Assembly: GCF_046250185.1 (NCBI RefSeq) | Contig: NZ_CP176469.1 | Strand: one strand, 5' to 3' | Origin: Litorimonas sp046250185 | GTDB lineage: Bacteria; Pseudomonadota; Alphaproteobacteria; Caulobacterales; Maricaulaceae | Length of the DNA stretch: 64,000 nt | Shown: piece after piece, positions 54,025 to 63,800 of the stretch | How the letters are laid out: every line of letters begins with the position of its first letter | How positions within the stretch are numbered: position 1 is the first letter of the stretch | The notes under the pieces: generated by a model | Databases searched by the model: none | Told to the model about the DNA's origin: nothing | Seen by the model: the letters and a program-made list of their open reading frames with translations, nothing else | Made by a program: the position numbers and the translations under genes

Positions 54025-54497
54025 GCGCTCCCTACGACACGTTCTTGGTGCGTGGCCTTTAATTTAATGGACCCGCCGAAAATGCTCTTCAAAACACCAA
54101 TGCCTTGATAGGTATGTTCAGAAGATAATTCTATAATTTGAACGACGTCACTGCCGCGATATTGTCGCTGTCCATTAACTTGTGGGTTAGCGATTTGGCG
54201 ATAATTAATTGTAACGTCCGAGGCTGACCAACCTGTAATTCTGGCCGGATGCCCGCTATCTAATTGCCCTGTCACAGCCAGACGCTTGGCACGTGTTTCT
54301 AGCGCTTGGGGAGATCCTGTGCGGGCCAAGTAATTCCCAGCCGCTGTCAGGCCCGTTTCCATGCGGTGATTGTTCAATATCAAGAGCGAGCTATCGACCG
54401 CGCCCAGCCCGAGCGCGATCAATAGAGGGACGATGAACACGGCTTCTACCGCGACGGCCCCTCGCTCATCTTTGCGATATGTACGCAATGATTTCAT
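54021..54497 (-). CDS. tadF: TadF/TadE-like minor pilin
   Basis: A 158-residue pseudopilin: RKDERGAVAVEAVFIVPLLI with the conserved Glu five residues into the hydrophobic segment, then NNHRMETGLTAAGNYLARTG. Together with TadE and TadG it forms the minor pilin set of Tad machines. The 15-bp gap to tadG places it in the same operon. Confidence 0.85.
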   Translation of the reverse strand: MKSLRTYRKDERGAVAVEAVFIVPLLIALGLGAVDSSLLILNNHRMETGLTAAGNYLARTGSPQALETRAKRLAVTGQLDSGHPARITGWSASDVTINYRQIANPQVNGQRQYRGSDVVQIIELSSEHTYQGIGVLKSIFGGSIKLKATHQERVVGSA

Positions 54498-54512
54498 ACA
54501 GCCCCAATAACC

Positions 54513-55976
54513 CTATTGCGCCAGCGCGACTTGGTCGCGGGCTTCGGTGTCATCGCCTTCAACAACAGGGCCGACGATTTCGCCCAAGATCATGTTTTGC
54601 TGCCCCTTGCCCATGGGCTCGGTCAGGAAGACTTTAACAAATGTTTCGACGGGCAGGGCATCTTTGCGGCGCCACATGCCATTCTTGCTTTCGGCTTCAA
54701 TCGCGCCGCAATTTAATACGGCCGCATGAATGATGCGACGATCTTCGACAGTTGTCGATGCGCCAGAGGCATGACATTGGGGCAAGCCTTCTTCGGGCGT
54801 GCTAGCATTATTGCCGTAAGTTTCAGCGCCCGGCACGCAGTCATTGTCGATCTCCCAACGATACATGGCGTAGCGAGAGGGCGGCGTTGATGGGGTCACG
54901 CGCCCACGGCGATAATCCAATTTATAGGTCACATTTTCAATGGTGATACGGGACATTTCATTATGATTGACACGCATATAATTGAGGAAATCCCAATTAC
55001 CATTCCCGATACGATTTCTATTAAAACTCGTATCTCGTGGCAGGCCCATAGCGTGCCAATTCGGACGCTCGCTACAGACGCGGCGACCTTGGGCATAGCC
55101 TTTGACCACATTCGCAGCCGGTGCATAACGCGGGTCTGTGCGTTTCTTTTTAAATGGCCCGCCATAGACGTCAAAGCGCGTATTTACAGCGTGGCGCATG
55201 GACGAAATATTCCCTGACCGCAGAACAACGCCAGAGGACTTGCTCATGCAAACGGGTGGAATGTCAATGGCAACAGCATCGGCCAATTTGCTCGCGCCGC
55301 TATTGCCACCAAACGGATCAAGCCAACCAAAATTACCAGCCGTATAGGGCTCGCAACTATTATGCGGTGTTTTAAATGCGATTTGGCGACGCTTGAAACT
55401 CGATGTTTCCATGGCATCGTAAATCGAAACATTCGTGCCTTCATAAGGATTGCAAATAAAGACAGGCGCCACACCGCAGACGGTTTGATCTAGGCCTGCA
55501 ACGGATTTTGACGACATCGTCACATCGGTGACGCGGCTGACAAAACTAGCGGGGAAAATCGTTGATACTGTTTCAGGCTTCACTTTGACTTCGACGAATT
55601 TCGCCTCGGAAGGTTGGTACGTGACCAAGCTGCTCGGGATTTCGGCATAGTCCGTCGCGGGCAAGGATTTCAAAAAGCGAATACTTTCGATCTCGACTTG
55701 CGCTTGGCCACGCTTCGCAAATTTCTGGTCTAGCGTCAGCAAGCGCTGTACGGCTTTGGCCGAACGCTGCAAGCTATCAGGGCGTTGATCCAACTCAGCC
55801 GCACCCGCTCGGGCGAGGGCGTCAGACGCTGCCTGCAAATCGCTGTCCATATTGTATAGACGCGAGGCATCCACGGATAAGGCAGCGCCACCCACCAAAA
55901 CGGGAGTCGTCAGCGCGGCCCAAACAGCGACGGCACCGCTTGTATTCTTTGCGAATGATTTCAATGATAAGGTCAT
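54513..55976 (-). CDS. tadG: TadG-like pilus assembly protein
   Basis: A 487-residue protein with an N-terminal Tad-type membrane segment (KNTSGAVAVWAALTTPVLVG, then SVDASRLYNMDSDLQAASDA). The long exported remainder is Cys-containing (CGVAPVFICNPYEG, CVPGAETYGN). No complete VWA MIDAS motif was found, unlike some TadG proteins. Its ATG overlaps the stop of the lipoprotein gene as TAATG. Confidence 0.85.
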   Translation of the reverse strand: MTLSLKSFAKNTSGAVAVWAALTTPVLVGGAALSVDASRLYNMDSDLQAASDALARAGAAELDQRPDSLQRSAKAVQRLLTLDQKFAKRGQAQVEIESIRFLKSLPATDYAEIPSSLVTYQPSEAKFVEVKVKPETVSTIFPASFVSRVTDVTMSSKSVAGLDQTVCGVAPVFICNPYEGTNVSIYDAMETSSFKRRQIAFKTPHNSCEPYTAGNFGWLDPFGGNSGASKLADAVAIDIPPVCMSKSSGVVLRSGNISSMRHAVNTRFDVYGGPFKKKRTDPRYAPAANVVKGYAQGRRVCSERPNWHAMGLPRDTSFNRNRIGNGNWDFLNYMRVNHNEMSRITIENVTYKLDYRRGRVTPSTPPSRYAMYRWEIDNDCVPGAETYGNNASTPEEGLPQCHASGASTTVEDRRIIHAAVLNCGAIEAESKNGMWRRKDALPVETFVKVFLTEPMGKGQQNMILGEIVGPVVEGDDTEARDQVALAQ

Positions 55977-56248
55977 TATTCGTCGCCTCCTGTCGTCATA
56001 AGTTCGCGCGGATCTTCAGTTTCGCCGGCTTCATATGTATCGATCGCCAAACGACGACGTTTAGAATTTGGCGGAATAAATGTGTCTGCCTTTTGCTTGT
56101 CTGTCGGGGCGACAGCTTGCGCAGACATATTGTGACGCACGGCATCGCCAAAGTGCGTTGATCCAGCTTGCATGGCTGGCTGTGATGTGGCGCAGGCGCT
56201 AAGCGTGAAAGCGGCGGCAGAGATGAGAATAAGTTTACTGAAGCGCAT
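55976..56248 (-). CDS. Short CpaD-position lipoprotein
   Basis: A 90-residue lipoprotein: signal peptide ending in lipobox LSAC (Cys at 19), then THFGDAVRHNMSAQAVAPTD, which resembles the C-terminal part of CpaD. Typical CpaD proteins are about twice this length. It sits exactly where cpaD is found, between the secretin gene and tadG, and probably fills a secretin-pilot role. Confidence 0.75.
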   Translation of the reverse strand: MRFSKLILISAAAFTLSACATSQPAMQAGSTHFGDAVRHNMSAQAVAPTDKQKADTFIPPNSKRRRLAIDTYEAGETEDPRELMTTGGDE

Positions 56249-57599
56249 GGCCGTAATCTCCTGATAAGTTGTGTGTCACAGCCCCTTCAAGACGGCTTCC
56301 GAAAAAGGCGTCAAAATCGGATGGGGTGGTGAGGTGATCCAAGGGCGAGGCCAGCTTGGACTTATCCGTCACAGGCTGCGCCAGATGCGGCGTGACAATG
56401 ATGACGAGTTCTGTCTCGGCCGTTTGGTAACGGGTCGAGGAAAAGAGAGAGCCCAAGATTGGCACATCACCCAACCACGGCACTTGATTGCGGCGGTTCT
56501 CCGACTCGCTTTGCAACAGGCCTGCAATCGCAAAGCTTTGTGAATTGCGCAGCTCGATTGTCGTATTGGCGCGGCGCACGCGCAGGCCTGGAATTTCCAG
56601 ACCGCCAATGCGTACAGAATTCGCACGGTCTAATTGGCTGACTTCTGGCGCGACTTTTAAATTAATTATGCCGTCGTCTAGCACTGTCGGCGTGAAGGAT
56701 AGGCCGACACCGAATTTACGGTATTCAATCGCCACATCGCCGAGGCCGCTCGGCACAGGGATTGGGTATTCACCCCCCGCCAAGAAGCTCGCGGTTTCGC
56801 CTGACATAGAGACAAGGTTCGGTTCTGCGAGTGTGCGGATCAGGCCTTTATCTTCAAGGGCTTCAAGACGCACATCCAATGCGGCCGCCCCGATACCGCC
56901 GCGTAAAATCCCGCTGATCGCCGCTGCTCCGTCGATAGGTGTTCCACTGACGGCATTAAAGTCACCCGGCATAGGTGCGATTGTATCACCCTGTGATGCC
57001 AGCACATTAATGCCGAGTTGCTTAATTGTATCGCGGCTGGCTTCGACGAAGCGCACTTCCAGCATGACTTGATGACTGTCACGTACGGACAAGCCATTGG
57101 TCACACGCGAAGGTGCATAAGCTTCGGCTATTTTCTCTGCTTGTTTGGCGACCGCGTCCGTCGTCACATCGCCAGAGAGATAAACGCCGCCTGCCATCGG
57201 GCGAACTTCGACGCGCTCGCTCGGAAATGTTTCAAACAATGATTTCTTAAGCCCTGCCAGATCAAAGCCGACAGTCACATCCACAATATCAACTAATTGA
57301 CGATTGGCATCATAAAGCATGACATTCGTTTTACCGCCTGATTTCCCGAGAAGCTGAAACGATTTGTCTGACAAGATGACGACGTCGGCAATGTCAACAT
57401 TGGCCACGCGGACTTCTTTGAACGCTTGGTCTGTACGCATGACGATCATGTCGTCTTTGACAACATTCGTTGCGACGCGAGATTTTTGTGTCGCCTTATC
57501 CACCCAAGGCTTGGCGTGAACAGGCGCGTTGAGGCTAGCTCCGATGAGGAGGCTGAGCGCGAATGTGCGGAGCGTGAAATTACGAGCTGTGTGCGTCAT
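56235..57599 (-). CDS. cpaC: Tad secretin CpaC/RcpA
   Basis: A 454-residue outer-membrane secretin with signal peptide, an N-terminal pilus secretin domain (MRTDQAFKEVRVANVDIADV), a BON-like segment (VYLSGDVTTDAVAKQAEKIA) and the secretin domain with LEALEDKGLIRTLAEPNLVS and VPWLGDVPILGSLFSSTRYQ. It forms the pore through which the Tad pilus passes. Starts 4 bp after cpaB. Confidence 0.94.
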   Translation of the reverse strand: MTHTARNFTLRTFALSLLIGASLNAPVHAKPWVDKATQKSRVATNVVKDDMIVMRTDQAFKEVRVANVDIADVVILSDKSFQLLGKSGGKTNVMLYDANRQLVDIVDVTVGFDLAGLKKSLFETFPSERVEVRPMAGGVYLSGDVTTDAVAKQAEKIAEAYAPSRVTNGLSVRDSHQVMLEVRFVEASRDTIKQLGINVLASQGDTIAPMPGDFNAVSGTPIDGAAAISGILRGGIGAAALDVRLEALEDKGLIRTLAEPNLVSMSGETASFLAGGEYPIPVPSGLGDVAIEYRKFGVGLSFTPTVLDDGIINLKVAPEVSQLDRANSVRIGGLEIPGLRVRRANTTIELRNSQSFAIAGLLQSESENRRNQVPWLGDVPILGSLFSSTRYQTAETELVIIVTPHLAQPVTDKSKLASPLDHLTTPSDFDAFFGSRLEGAVTHNLSGDYGHALQ

Positions 57600-57602
57600 G
57601 GT

Positions 57603-58559
57603 CTAACCCCCTGCTAATTCGGTTGATGATAGATTTTGTGCAGATCCTGCTTGAAGCTCTTCGCTCAGAACCGTGACGGCGGTTTTGTCGTCGCCGCGAA
57701 AGACGATAATGTCTGTGCGCGGGTCAGTGGCCTGCAGGGCTGGGGCTTTTGGAATTGACCGCCGCGCAACTGTTTTGCGCTTTTTCGGTGCGCCACGCCC
57801 TAGATGCGTGCTGATTGTCGCTTGACTGGCTGACATATTAGTTTCCCCAACAGCCCGAAGTGACAGCGACAATGTCCCGCCCTCCATGGCCACTGCCAAA
57901 GCCTGTGCATCCATGTGAGCCACTTCAACGGTCACAGTTCGCGCCACATCTGGCGAACTGCTCTGGTCAGAGAGGTTCTGGTCAATACCCAAGACTTTGA
58001 CAGACTGAAACAAAGTGTCCGTGCGAAAGGTAGGAATGATAGCGTCAGGATTTGGTTCGGACGTATATAGAATATCGACTAAGTCACCCGGCACAATAAA
58101 GCCCGCAACGCCGGAAACATCGTCAACACGGATCGCCACAGCGCGGTAGCCCGGTGTGATCCGCGCCGATAAAGAGCTACGTCCGCCTTGGCCAGAAATT
58201 TTATGACCCATAATAACTTCATTCGTCCGAATTTCACCAAGCGCCAAAACAGGCTTCATGTCATTGGGATCAAAGATGTCAGAGATTTCGTCAAACGCCC
58301 CAACAGGTACGACATTTTCGGGCATATCGACGATGCGCAAGATGTCAGCTGTAATTTCGTCACCAAAGACAAGGTCCATATCTGCGACGAGGACGGGTTG
58401 CGTGGGGAAAGCAGGCACAGATGCCGTAAAATCATTGACGGGCTGTACTTGGCGAAACTGGTCTTCCATCGCACCGTTGATCCAGCCACGCGCCAAAATG
58501 ACGGCCATGATACCGAAAGCGGCAGACGCGCCCAATGTTACTAATGTATTTAGTCGCAT
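57603..58559 (-). CDS. cpaB: Pilus assembly protein CpaB/RcpC (SAF domain)
   Basis: A 318-residue protein with an N-terminal membrane anchor (LVTLGASAAFGIMAVILARG) and a SAF/CpaB domain (RITPGYRAVAIRVDDVSGVA, GFIVPGDLVDILYTS). It is thought to touch peptidoglycan and stabilise the secretin. First gene of the operon; two CtrA-type boxes lie 106-143 bp upstream. Confidence 0.92.
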   Translation of the reverse strand: MRLNTLVTLGASAAFGIMAVILARGWINGAMEDQFRQVQPVNDFTASVPAFPTQPVLVADMDLVFGDEITADILRIVDMPENVVPVGAFDEISDIFDPNDMKPVLALGEIRTNEVIMGHKISGQGGRSSLSARITPGYRAVAIRVDDVSGVAGFIVPGDLVDILYTSEPNPDAIIPTFRTDTLFQSVKVLGIDQNLSDQSSSPDVARTVTVEVAHMDAQALAVAMEGGTLSLSLRAVGETNMSASQATISTHLGRGAPKKRKTVARRSIPKAPALQATDPRTDIIVFRGDDKTAVTVLSEELQAGSAQNLSSTELAGG

Positions 58560-58664
58560 AACCCATCCCAGCTTTGCGTATTTATCCCAGCCGATAGACG
58601 CAATGCGCCCAGTGAAAGGATGTCATAGCGGGGGAGGCGAAAATGTTTCGTCAAGATATACGGT

Positions 58665-58702
58665 TTAACAAAGGCTTAATTACACCGTTAACAACGCTTT
58701 AA
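58665..58702. promoter_or_regulatory. Two tandem CtrA-type boxes in the tad / DUF11 divergent promoter
   Basis: TTAA-CAAAGGC-TTAA at 58665-58679 and TTAA-CAACGCT-TTAA at 58688-58702. On the minus strand the second reads TTAA-N7-TTAAC, the full consensus, pointing toward cpaB. They lie midway between the cpaB start (58559) and the DUF11 gene start (58842), so could serve both. The rest of the 282-bp gap shows only the Shine-Dalgarno GAGGAGAT before 58842. Confidence 0.65.
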
Positions 58703-58841
58703 TTTGAATGACTGGAACATGAATGAACGTAGGATGAGCAACTGCGGAGGCTAGGTAAAAGTTAGCACCTCGTTAAACATGGCTTGGTAAGTTGTGATCA
58801 AATCAAACGCCGTATTCGCGGTTTTGCATGAGGAGATAGAA

Positions 58842-59315
58842 ATGCGACACTTATCCATGATCGCTTTGAGCGCTGTTTTAATTGGATTTGCTCCAGCGGC
58901 TTTCGCCCTGACGGCAACACAAAAAGTCGAAAAAGAAATCACAACTACGGCGCCTGATGGCACGGTAACAACGAAATTAATCAAAGCTGAGCTTGTCACC
59001 CCGGGCGAGAAAATTGTCTACACGCTCGACATCATCAATACGAATGACGCCGCGGCAACTGACTTGGTCCTCGCAATGCCAGTGCCGTCTGATGTGAAAT
59101 TCATCGAAGGCACTGCCGAGCGCCCCGGCACCATCGTGCGCTATTCTGCGGATGGCGGCGAGACATTTGTCGCGCGGGATGCCTTGACGCTCACGAGCGC
59201 GACAGGATCACGTCCCGCCACGGCGGATGATATCACACACATCCAATGGCAGATCGCAGGCCCGATCAATGTGGGTGCTTCGGACGCGGTGAGTTTTAAG
59301 GCGCGCCTTCGTTAA
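58842..59315 (+). CDS. Secreted single-domain DUF11-type protein
   Basis: A 157-residue exported protein: signal peptide SMIALSAVLIGFAPAAFA, then a DUF11-like fold (AELVTPGEKIVYTLDIINTN, DAAATDLVLAMPVPSDVKFI, and WQIAGPINVGASDAVSFKAR). DUF11 is an Ig-like surface repeat. I chose the ATG at 58842 with GAGGAG upstream; 58794 would precede the signal peptide with unrelated residues. It is divergent from the tad operon and followed by a terminator. Confidence 0.82.
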   Translation: MRHLSMIALSAVLIGFAPAAFALTATQKVEKEITTTAPDGTVTTKLIKAELVTPGEKIVYTLDIINTNDAAATDLVLAMPVPSDVKFIEGTAERPGTIVRYSADGGETFVARDALTLTSATGSRPATADDITHIQWQIAGPINVGASDAVSFKARLR

Positions 59316-59341
59316 ATACTCGGAGAGGTTTTACAATCCAG

Positions 59342-59378
59342 CATCCTGCGCCCCCTCAAAAGGGCAGCGGGATTTTTT
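59342..59378 (+). terminator. Intrinsic terminator after the first DUF11 gene
   Basis: ATCCTGCGCCC pairs with GGGCAGCGGGAT (small internal mismatches) and is followed by TTTTTTG. The next ~220 bp to 59597 are strongly AT-rich with TTAACC half-sites near 59527-59554 and probably carry the promoter of the next gene; no exact CtrA box was found there. Confidence 0.75.
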
Positions 59379-59597
59379 GTGACCAAATTATGACGACCTC
59401 GTAAATAAATATTTTGATCCTTAATAAGGTGTGAATTTACGAAGTTTCAATACACCTATAAGCCATTGAAAAATCTATATAAATATGTAAAATTAAAGCA
59501 AAATTTACTGTTAAAAAATGTTTGATTAACCATACTCATAAGGGCGCATTTAACCATTCCTGACGTATTTTTCGAAAGTCTAATAAAAGGAAATGGC

Positions 59598-60749
59598 ATG
59601 ACACATACATCAAAACTTATGAAAGGCTTGCTCGCGGCTTCTGCGTTGACAGTCTTCTCGGCTGGGTCGGCATACGCTCAGATCACGCCAAATAATTACA
59701 CAGCGGCCGGAACCCCTGTGTCTAACACATTCACCTTGAACTATAACGTGGGCGGTGTTCCGCAGCCCCCTATTGATACAGATGATCCCGGTGATCCAAA
59801 TGGCCCAACAGTCTTTACCGTTGACCGTCTGATCAATCTGACAGTTGATTCAAACGGTGACGCAACTGTGGCGCCTGGTGCAACCGACGAACAGCTTACA
59901 TTCTCTGTATTGAACACGGGTAACGATACGCAAGGTTATGCGCTGTCAATCGTCGAAGAAACAACAGCGCCAGATACGATCAATACAGATGATCCCGCGA
60001 GTGCGGCCCCTGTTATTGTCTACTACGTCGATGACGGCGATGGCGCGTATGAGCCAGGAGTTGATGACGGCGTAGCTATCACTTATGATCCTGCCAACCC
60101 ACCGCAACTAGCGCCAGACGCGTTAATCTGGGTTACGATTGTACAAGACATTCCTGCATCTGCTGTTGATGGCGACCAAGCTGATATCACGCTTATTGCT
60201 GACACTCTAGATGCTGGGACAACGACACCATCCACTGCTGATGGCGATTCGATCAACTCTCTGACAGGGGCGGCCGAGAACGTCCTAGCTGACGGATCTT
60301 CAACGGCCAACGAAGCTGCTAATGCAGGTGATGATTCCGCCACTGGAGCATATATAGTTGCCGCAGCAAATATTACCGCGTTGAAAGATGTTGATGTGTT
60401 TTCCGAAGACGGTGCGAATTGCACAACAATTCCGGGAACACCGACAGGTGGCTATAGCGTGCCAAACGCTTGTGTAGAATATGTGATTTCCGTCACCAAT
60501 ACAGGCTCGCAGTCCGCGACAAACATCGTTGTGAACGACGTCCTTCCAGATGAGCTTGAATTCCAAGCGGCTGTCTTTGGCGGCGCGTTTACAGGCGGAT
60601 CATTTGCATCACCAGCCCTTCCAGGTGTTGGCACAGATTGTGACAGCGGTGCGTGTGTTGTGAACCTGCAAGGGGCCACTTTGCCGGCACCTACAGGCGG
60701 CGCGACAGAGACTGTTGGCACGGTCACAATCCGAGCTTTGGTGAAATAA
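59598..60749 (+). CDS. Secreted DUF11-type surface protein
   Basis: A 383-residue exported protein with signal peptide (LAASALTVFSAGSAYAQ), an Ala/Asp/Thr-rich body with acidic loops (DTDDPGDPNGPTVFTVD; VYYVDDGDGAYEPGVDDG) suited to Ca binding, and a C-terminal DUF11 domain (~285-383; VEYVISVTNTGSQSATNIVV, NDVLPDELEFQAAVFG). Only a few Cys, paired in CDSGACVV and near NCTTIP. RBS AAAGGAAA precedes the ATG. Likely cell-surface or secreted polymer subunit; function unknown. Confidence 0.82.
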   Translation: MTHTSKLMKGLLAASALTVFSAGSAYAQITPNNYTAAGTPVSNTFTLNYNVGGVPQPPIDTDDPGDPNGPTVFTVDRLINLTVDSNGDATVAPGATDEQLTFSVLNTGNDTQGYALSIVEETTAPDTINTDDPASAAPVIVYYVDDGDGAYEPGVDDGVAITYDPANPPQLAPDALIWVTIVQDIPASAVDGDQADITLIADTLDAGTTTPSTADGDSINSLTGAAENVLADGSSTANEAANAGDDSATGAYIVAAANITALKDVDVFSEDGANCTTIPGTPTGGYSVPNACVEYVISVTNTGSQSATNIVVNDVLPDELEFQAAVFGGAFTGGSFASPALPGVGTDCDSGACVVNLQGATLPAPTGGATETVGTVTIRALVK

Positions 60750-60767
60750 CTTCACCTCCAAGACCAT

Positions 60768-60797
60768 TGTCTGCCGCGTCATGGGACGCGGCAGACA
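60768..60797 (+). other. Perfect 13-bp hairpin between DUF11 genes
   Basis: TGTCTGCCGCGTC (60768-60780) and GACGCGGCAGACA (60785-60797) form a perfect stem with a four-base loop in the 105-bp gap. There is no T-run, so it is more likely a processing, stabilising or attenuating element than a full terminator. Confidence 0.75.
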
Positions 60798-60854
60798 TGT
60801 CCAAGATTTGTCTATGAAACGACGAATATAAGCGGGCAGGTGCTGGAGCCGATC

Positions 60855-63800
60855 ATGGCAACACTTAAGACACATAATGTGGGAATGTTGGTCTTTGCGG
60901 CCTCCGCTTGGGTAGCGTCTGCTCCCCTCGCGCAAGCGCAGACGAACAATTTCGGCACAGACGTCATTAACGTGGCGAACGTGTCCTATACTGTGGACGG
61001 TATCACAGACCGTGTCGCAACGCCTCGTGCTGTCTTCACGATTGCCCCAGGGCCAACTCCAGCCGTTATCGAATTTTTCCGCTACGCGCCCACCGCGCCT
61101 AGCCCCATCATGCGAGCCGTGAACGGCTCTGATTACAGCCCGTCTGGCGATCTCGACGGCCCGTTCACCTCTATCGGATCACCCGTCACGACAGGCGGCA
61201 ACGTGCTGGATCTCTCTGGCCCCGTGCCGCTCATTCCTGCCACGACTTATCTAGCAGGCGAGTTGATGTTTGTGCGCGTTTTGGACGCTGGCCAAAACCT
61301 CGACAGCACAGCGATCGACACGGTCAACATCACAATCACCGCGGATAATGGCGACGCCATCACAATGCGCCTTTACGAGAGCGGCCCAGACACGGGCGAG
61401 TTCTTCGCCTATCTCCCATCAACGCAGCTCGACACGCCGCAAAACGATACGCAGATTACGGCCTCTGGCAACACGTCGTTGACGGCAACCTATATTGATA
61501 TTTTCGACTCCACAGACGTGACGGTTGATACAGCTATCCTCAACCCCCTAAACCGCGTGTTCAGCTCTGTCACAGGCGAAACGGTCGACGGGGCTGTGAT
61601 TACGCTGATCAATGTCGATACAGGCGCAGAGGCGACAGTTCTCGGCGTCGATGGGTTTTCGACATTCCCAGCGGATGTGGTGTCCGGTGAAGATGTCACC
61701 GACACCTCTGGCCTCGTCTACGAGAGCGGCGCTGGCGAGTTCCGTTTTCCTCTGGTGGAATCAGGTAATTACACGATCCGTGTGGACGCGCCTGACGGCT
61801 ATACATTCTCATCAACGCTCGGTGTAGATGGCTTGGCGGATGATAATCCTGAGGGGTATGTCTTACTGCCTATTTCATTTGGCGAAGTGCTATCCCTCGC
61901 GACCGAAGGCCCATTGCGCTTTGACATTCCGCTAGACCCTGTCTCTGACATCGTTGTGACAAAGACGGCTGACCGCACATTCGGCGATGTCGGCGATTAT
62001 ATTAACTACACCGTGACCGTCCAAAATACGGGCCAAGCCGCTGTGCCAGTTGAGCTACACGATAGCCTGCCCCTTGGTTTCCGCTATGTGCCAGGCACCA
62101 CGCGTATTGAGCAGGTCGTCGGTGAAAACCCAGACATCAGCAGCGACGCAAGGCTCCTGACATTTGACATGGGCTTGTTGGGCGGCGGTGAAACGGCAAC
62201 CCTTGATTACGCTCTCTTGATAGGTCCGGGTGCGGCGCTGGGCGATGCAATTAATTCAGCCATTGTCCGCGACGGAAGCGGTGCGCCGCTATCTAATGTC
62301 GCTCGCGCGGGGATTACATTGCGCGAAGATTTGCTGCGCTCAACATCGACGATCATTGGTCGCATCACGGAACAAAGCTGCGACGGCGATGCGGATTGGG
62401 TGCGCCCAGTGAATCGCGGTATTGGCGTAGAGGGCGTGCGCCTTTACATGGAAACGGGCGCCTATGTCGTGTCCGACTCCGATGGTTTGTATCATTTCGA
62501 AGGTGTCACCGAGGGCACACACGTTGTCCAAGTTGACCGCGAAACGCTGCCACAAGGCTTCGAATTGATGACCTGCGAAGAGAATACGCGCTATGCGGGT
62601 TCGAATGAGAGCATGTTCGTCGATGTGCAAGGCGGTGGCATTTGGCGCGCCAATTTCTATCTAAAGCAAACAGGCGAGCTAGCAGACATTACAGAAGACG
62701 AAGCCTTCAACGATGCCAAAGAATATCTAGACTACGACGAAAATTGGCTGGAAACTCAGACGCCTGATGTGGCTTGGGTCTATCCAGATACAACTCGCAC
62801 ACCCTCGACCAGTTCGACCAATGTTGGGATCAAGCACGCTCCGGGTCAAACAATTACATTGCGCCTCAATGATATTGACGTGCCGAGCTACCACTTCGCC
62901 GGACGTGACGGAAACGCAGCGCAAACCGCGATGATTAGCCGTTGGCGTGGTCTTGGCCTACAAGATGGTCGTAACGTGATTATTGCGACAGTCAAAGATA
63001 GCTCTGGCAATGTCGTGCAAACGCTGCGCGAAGAAATCTGGTATGTGAAGACAATCGCTCGCGCCGTGGGCGTGCCTGATCGGTCCACACTTATCGCCGA
63101 TGGTCGCACAACGCCAGTTGTGGCAATTCGACTGGAAGATCAATCAGGCCGCCCTGTCCATTCAGGTCGCATAACGACAATTAACCTCGAACCGCCTTAC
63201 CGCCTACATGACGAGACGGGCAAGAACCGCCTGCTCGAAGAAACAGAAGAGCTGCTCGCGCCGCTTTCCGCACGTCAAGATTTCTCTGTTGGCGCAGACG
63301 GAATTCTCAAAGTTAAGCTAGAGCCTACTCTGCGGACAGGTAAAGTTACTGCGATCGTTACGCTCGACAATGGTCGCCAAGTCCCGATCTACATGTATCT
63401 AGAGCCTGAGAAGCGCGACTGGATTTTGGTCGGCCTGGCCGAAGGCACGGCTGGCTTTAACAATATTAGCGGCAACTCTATCGCGCTCGAAGAGACAGGC
63501 GGCGCGGAAGACATAATCACCGATGGTCGCTTGGCTTTCTTTGCCAAGGGCATGGTCAAAGGCAACTGGTTGATGACCTTACGCGTGGATACAGACACAC
63601 GCCGCGGCAATCGTGACGGGGCGTTCCGTGACGAAATCGACCCAAATGCTTACTACACTTTATACGGTGATCGCAGCTATCAGCAGTTTGAAGGCGCGTC
63701 GCGTTATCCTGTTTATGTGAAGCTTGAAAAGCGTCAGGCCTATGCCATGTTTGGCGACTTCGACACGTCGATTACCGAGGGCCGCTTGACGAGCTATAAC

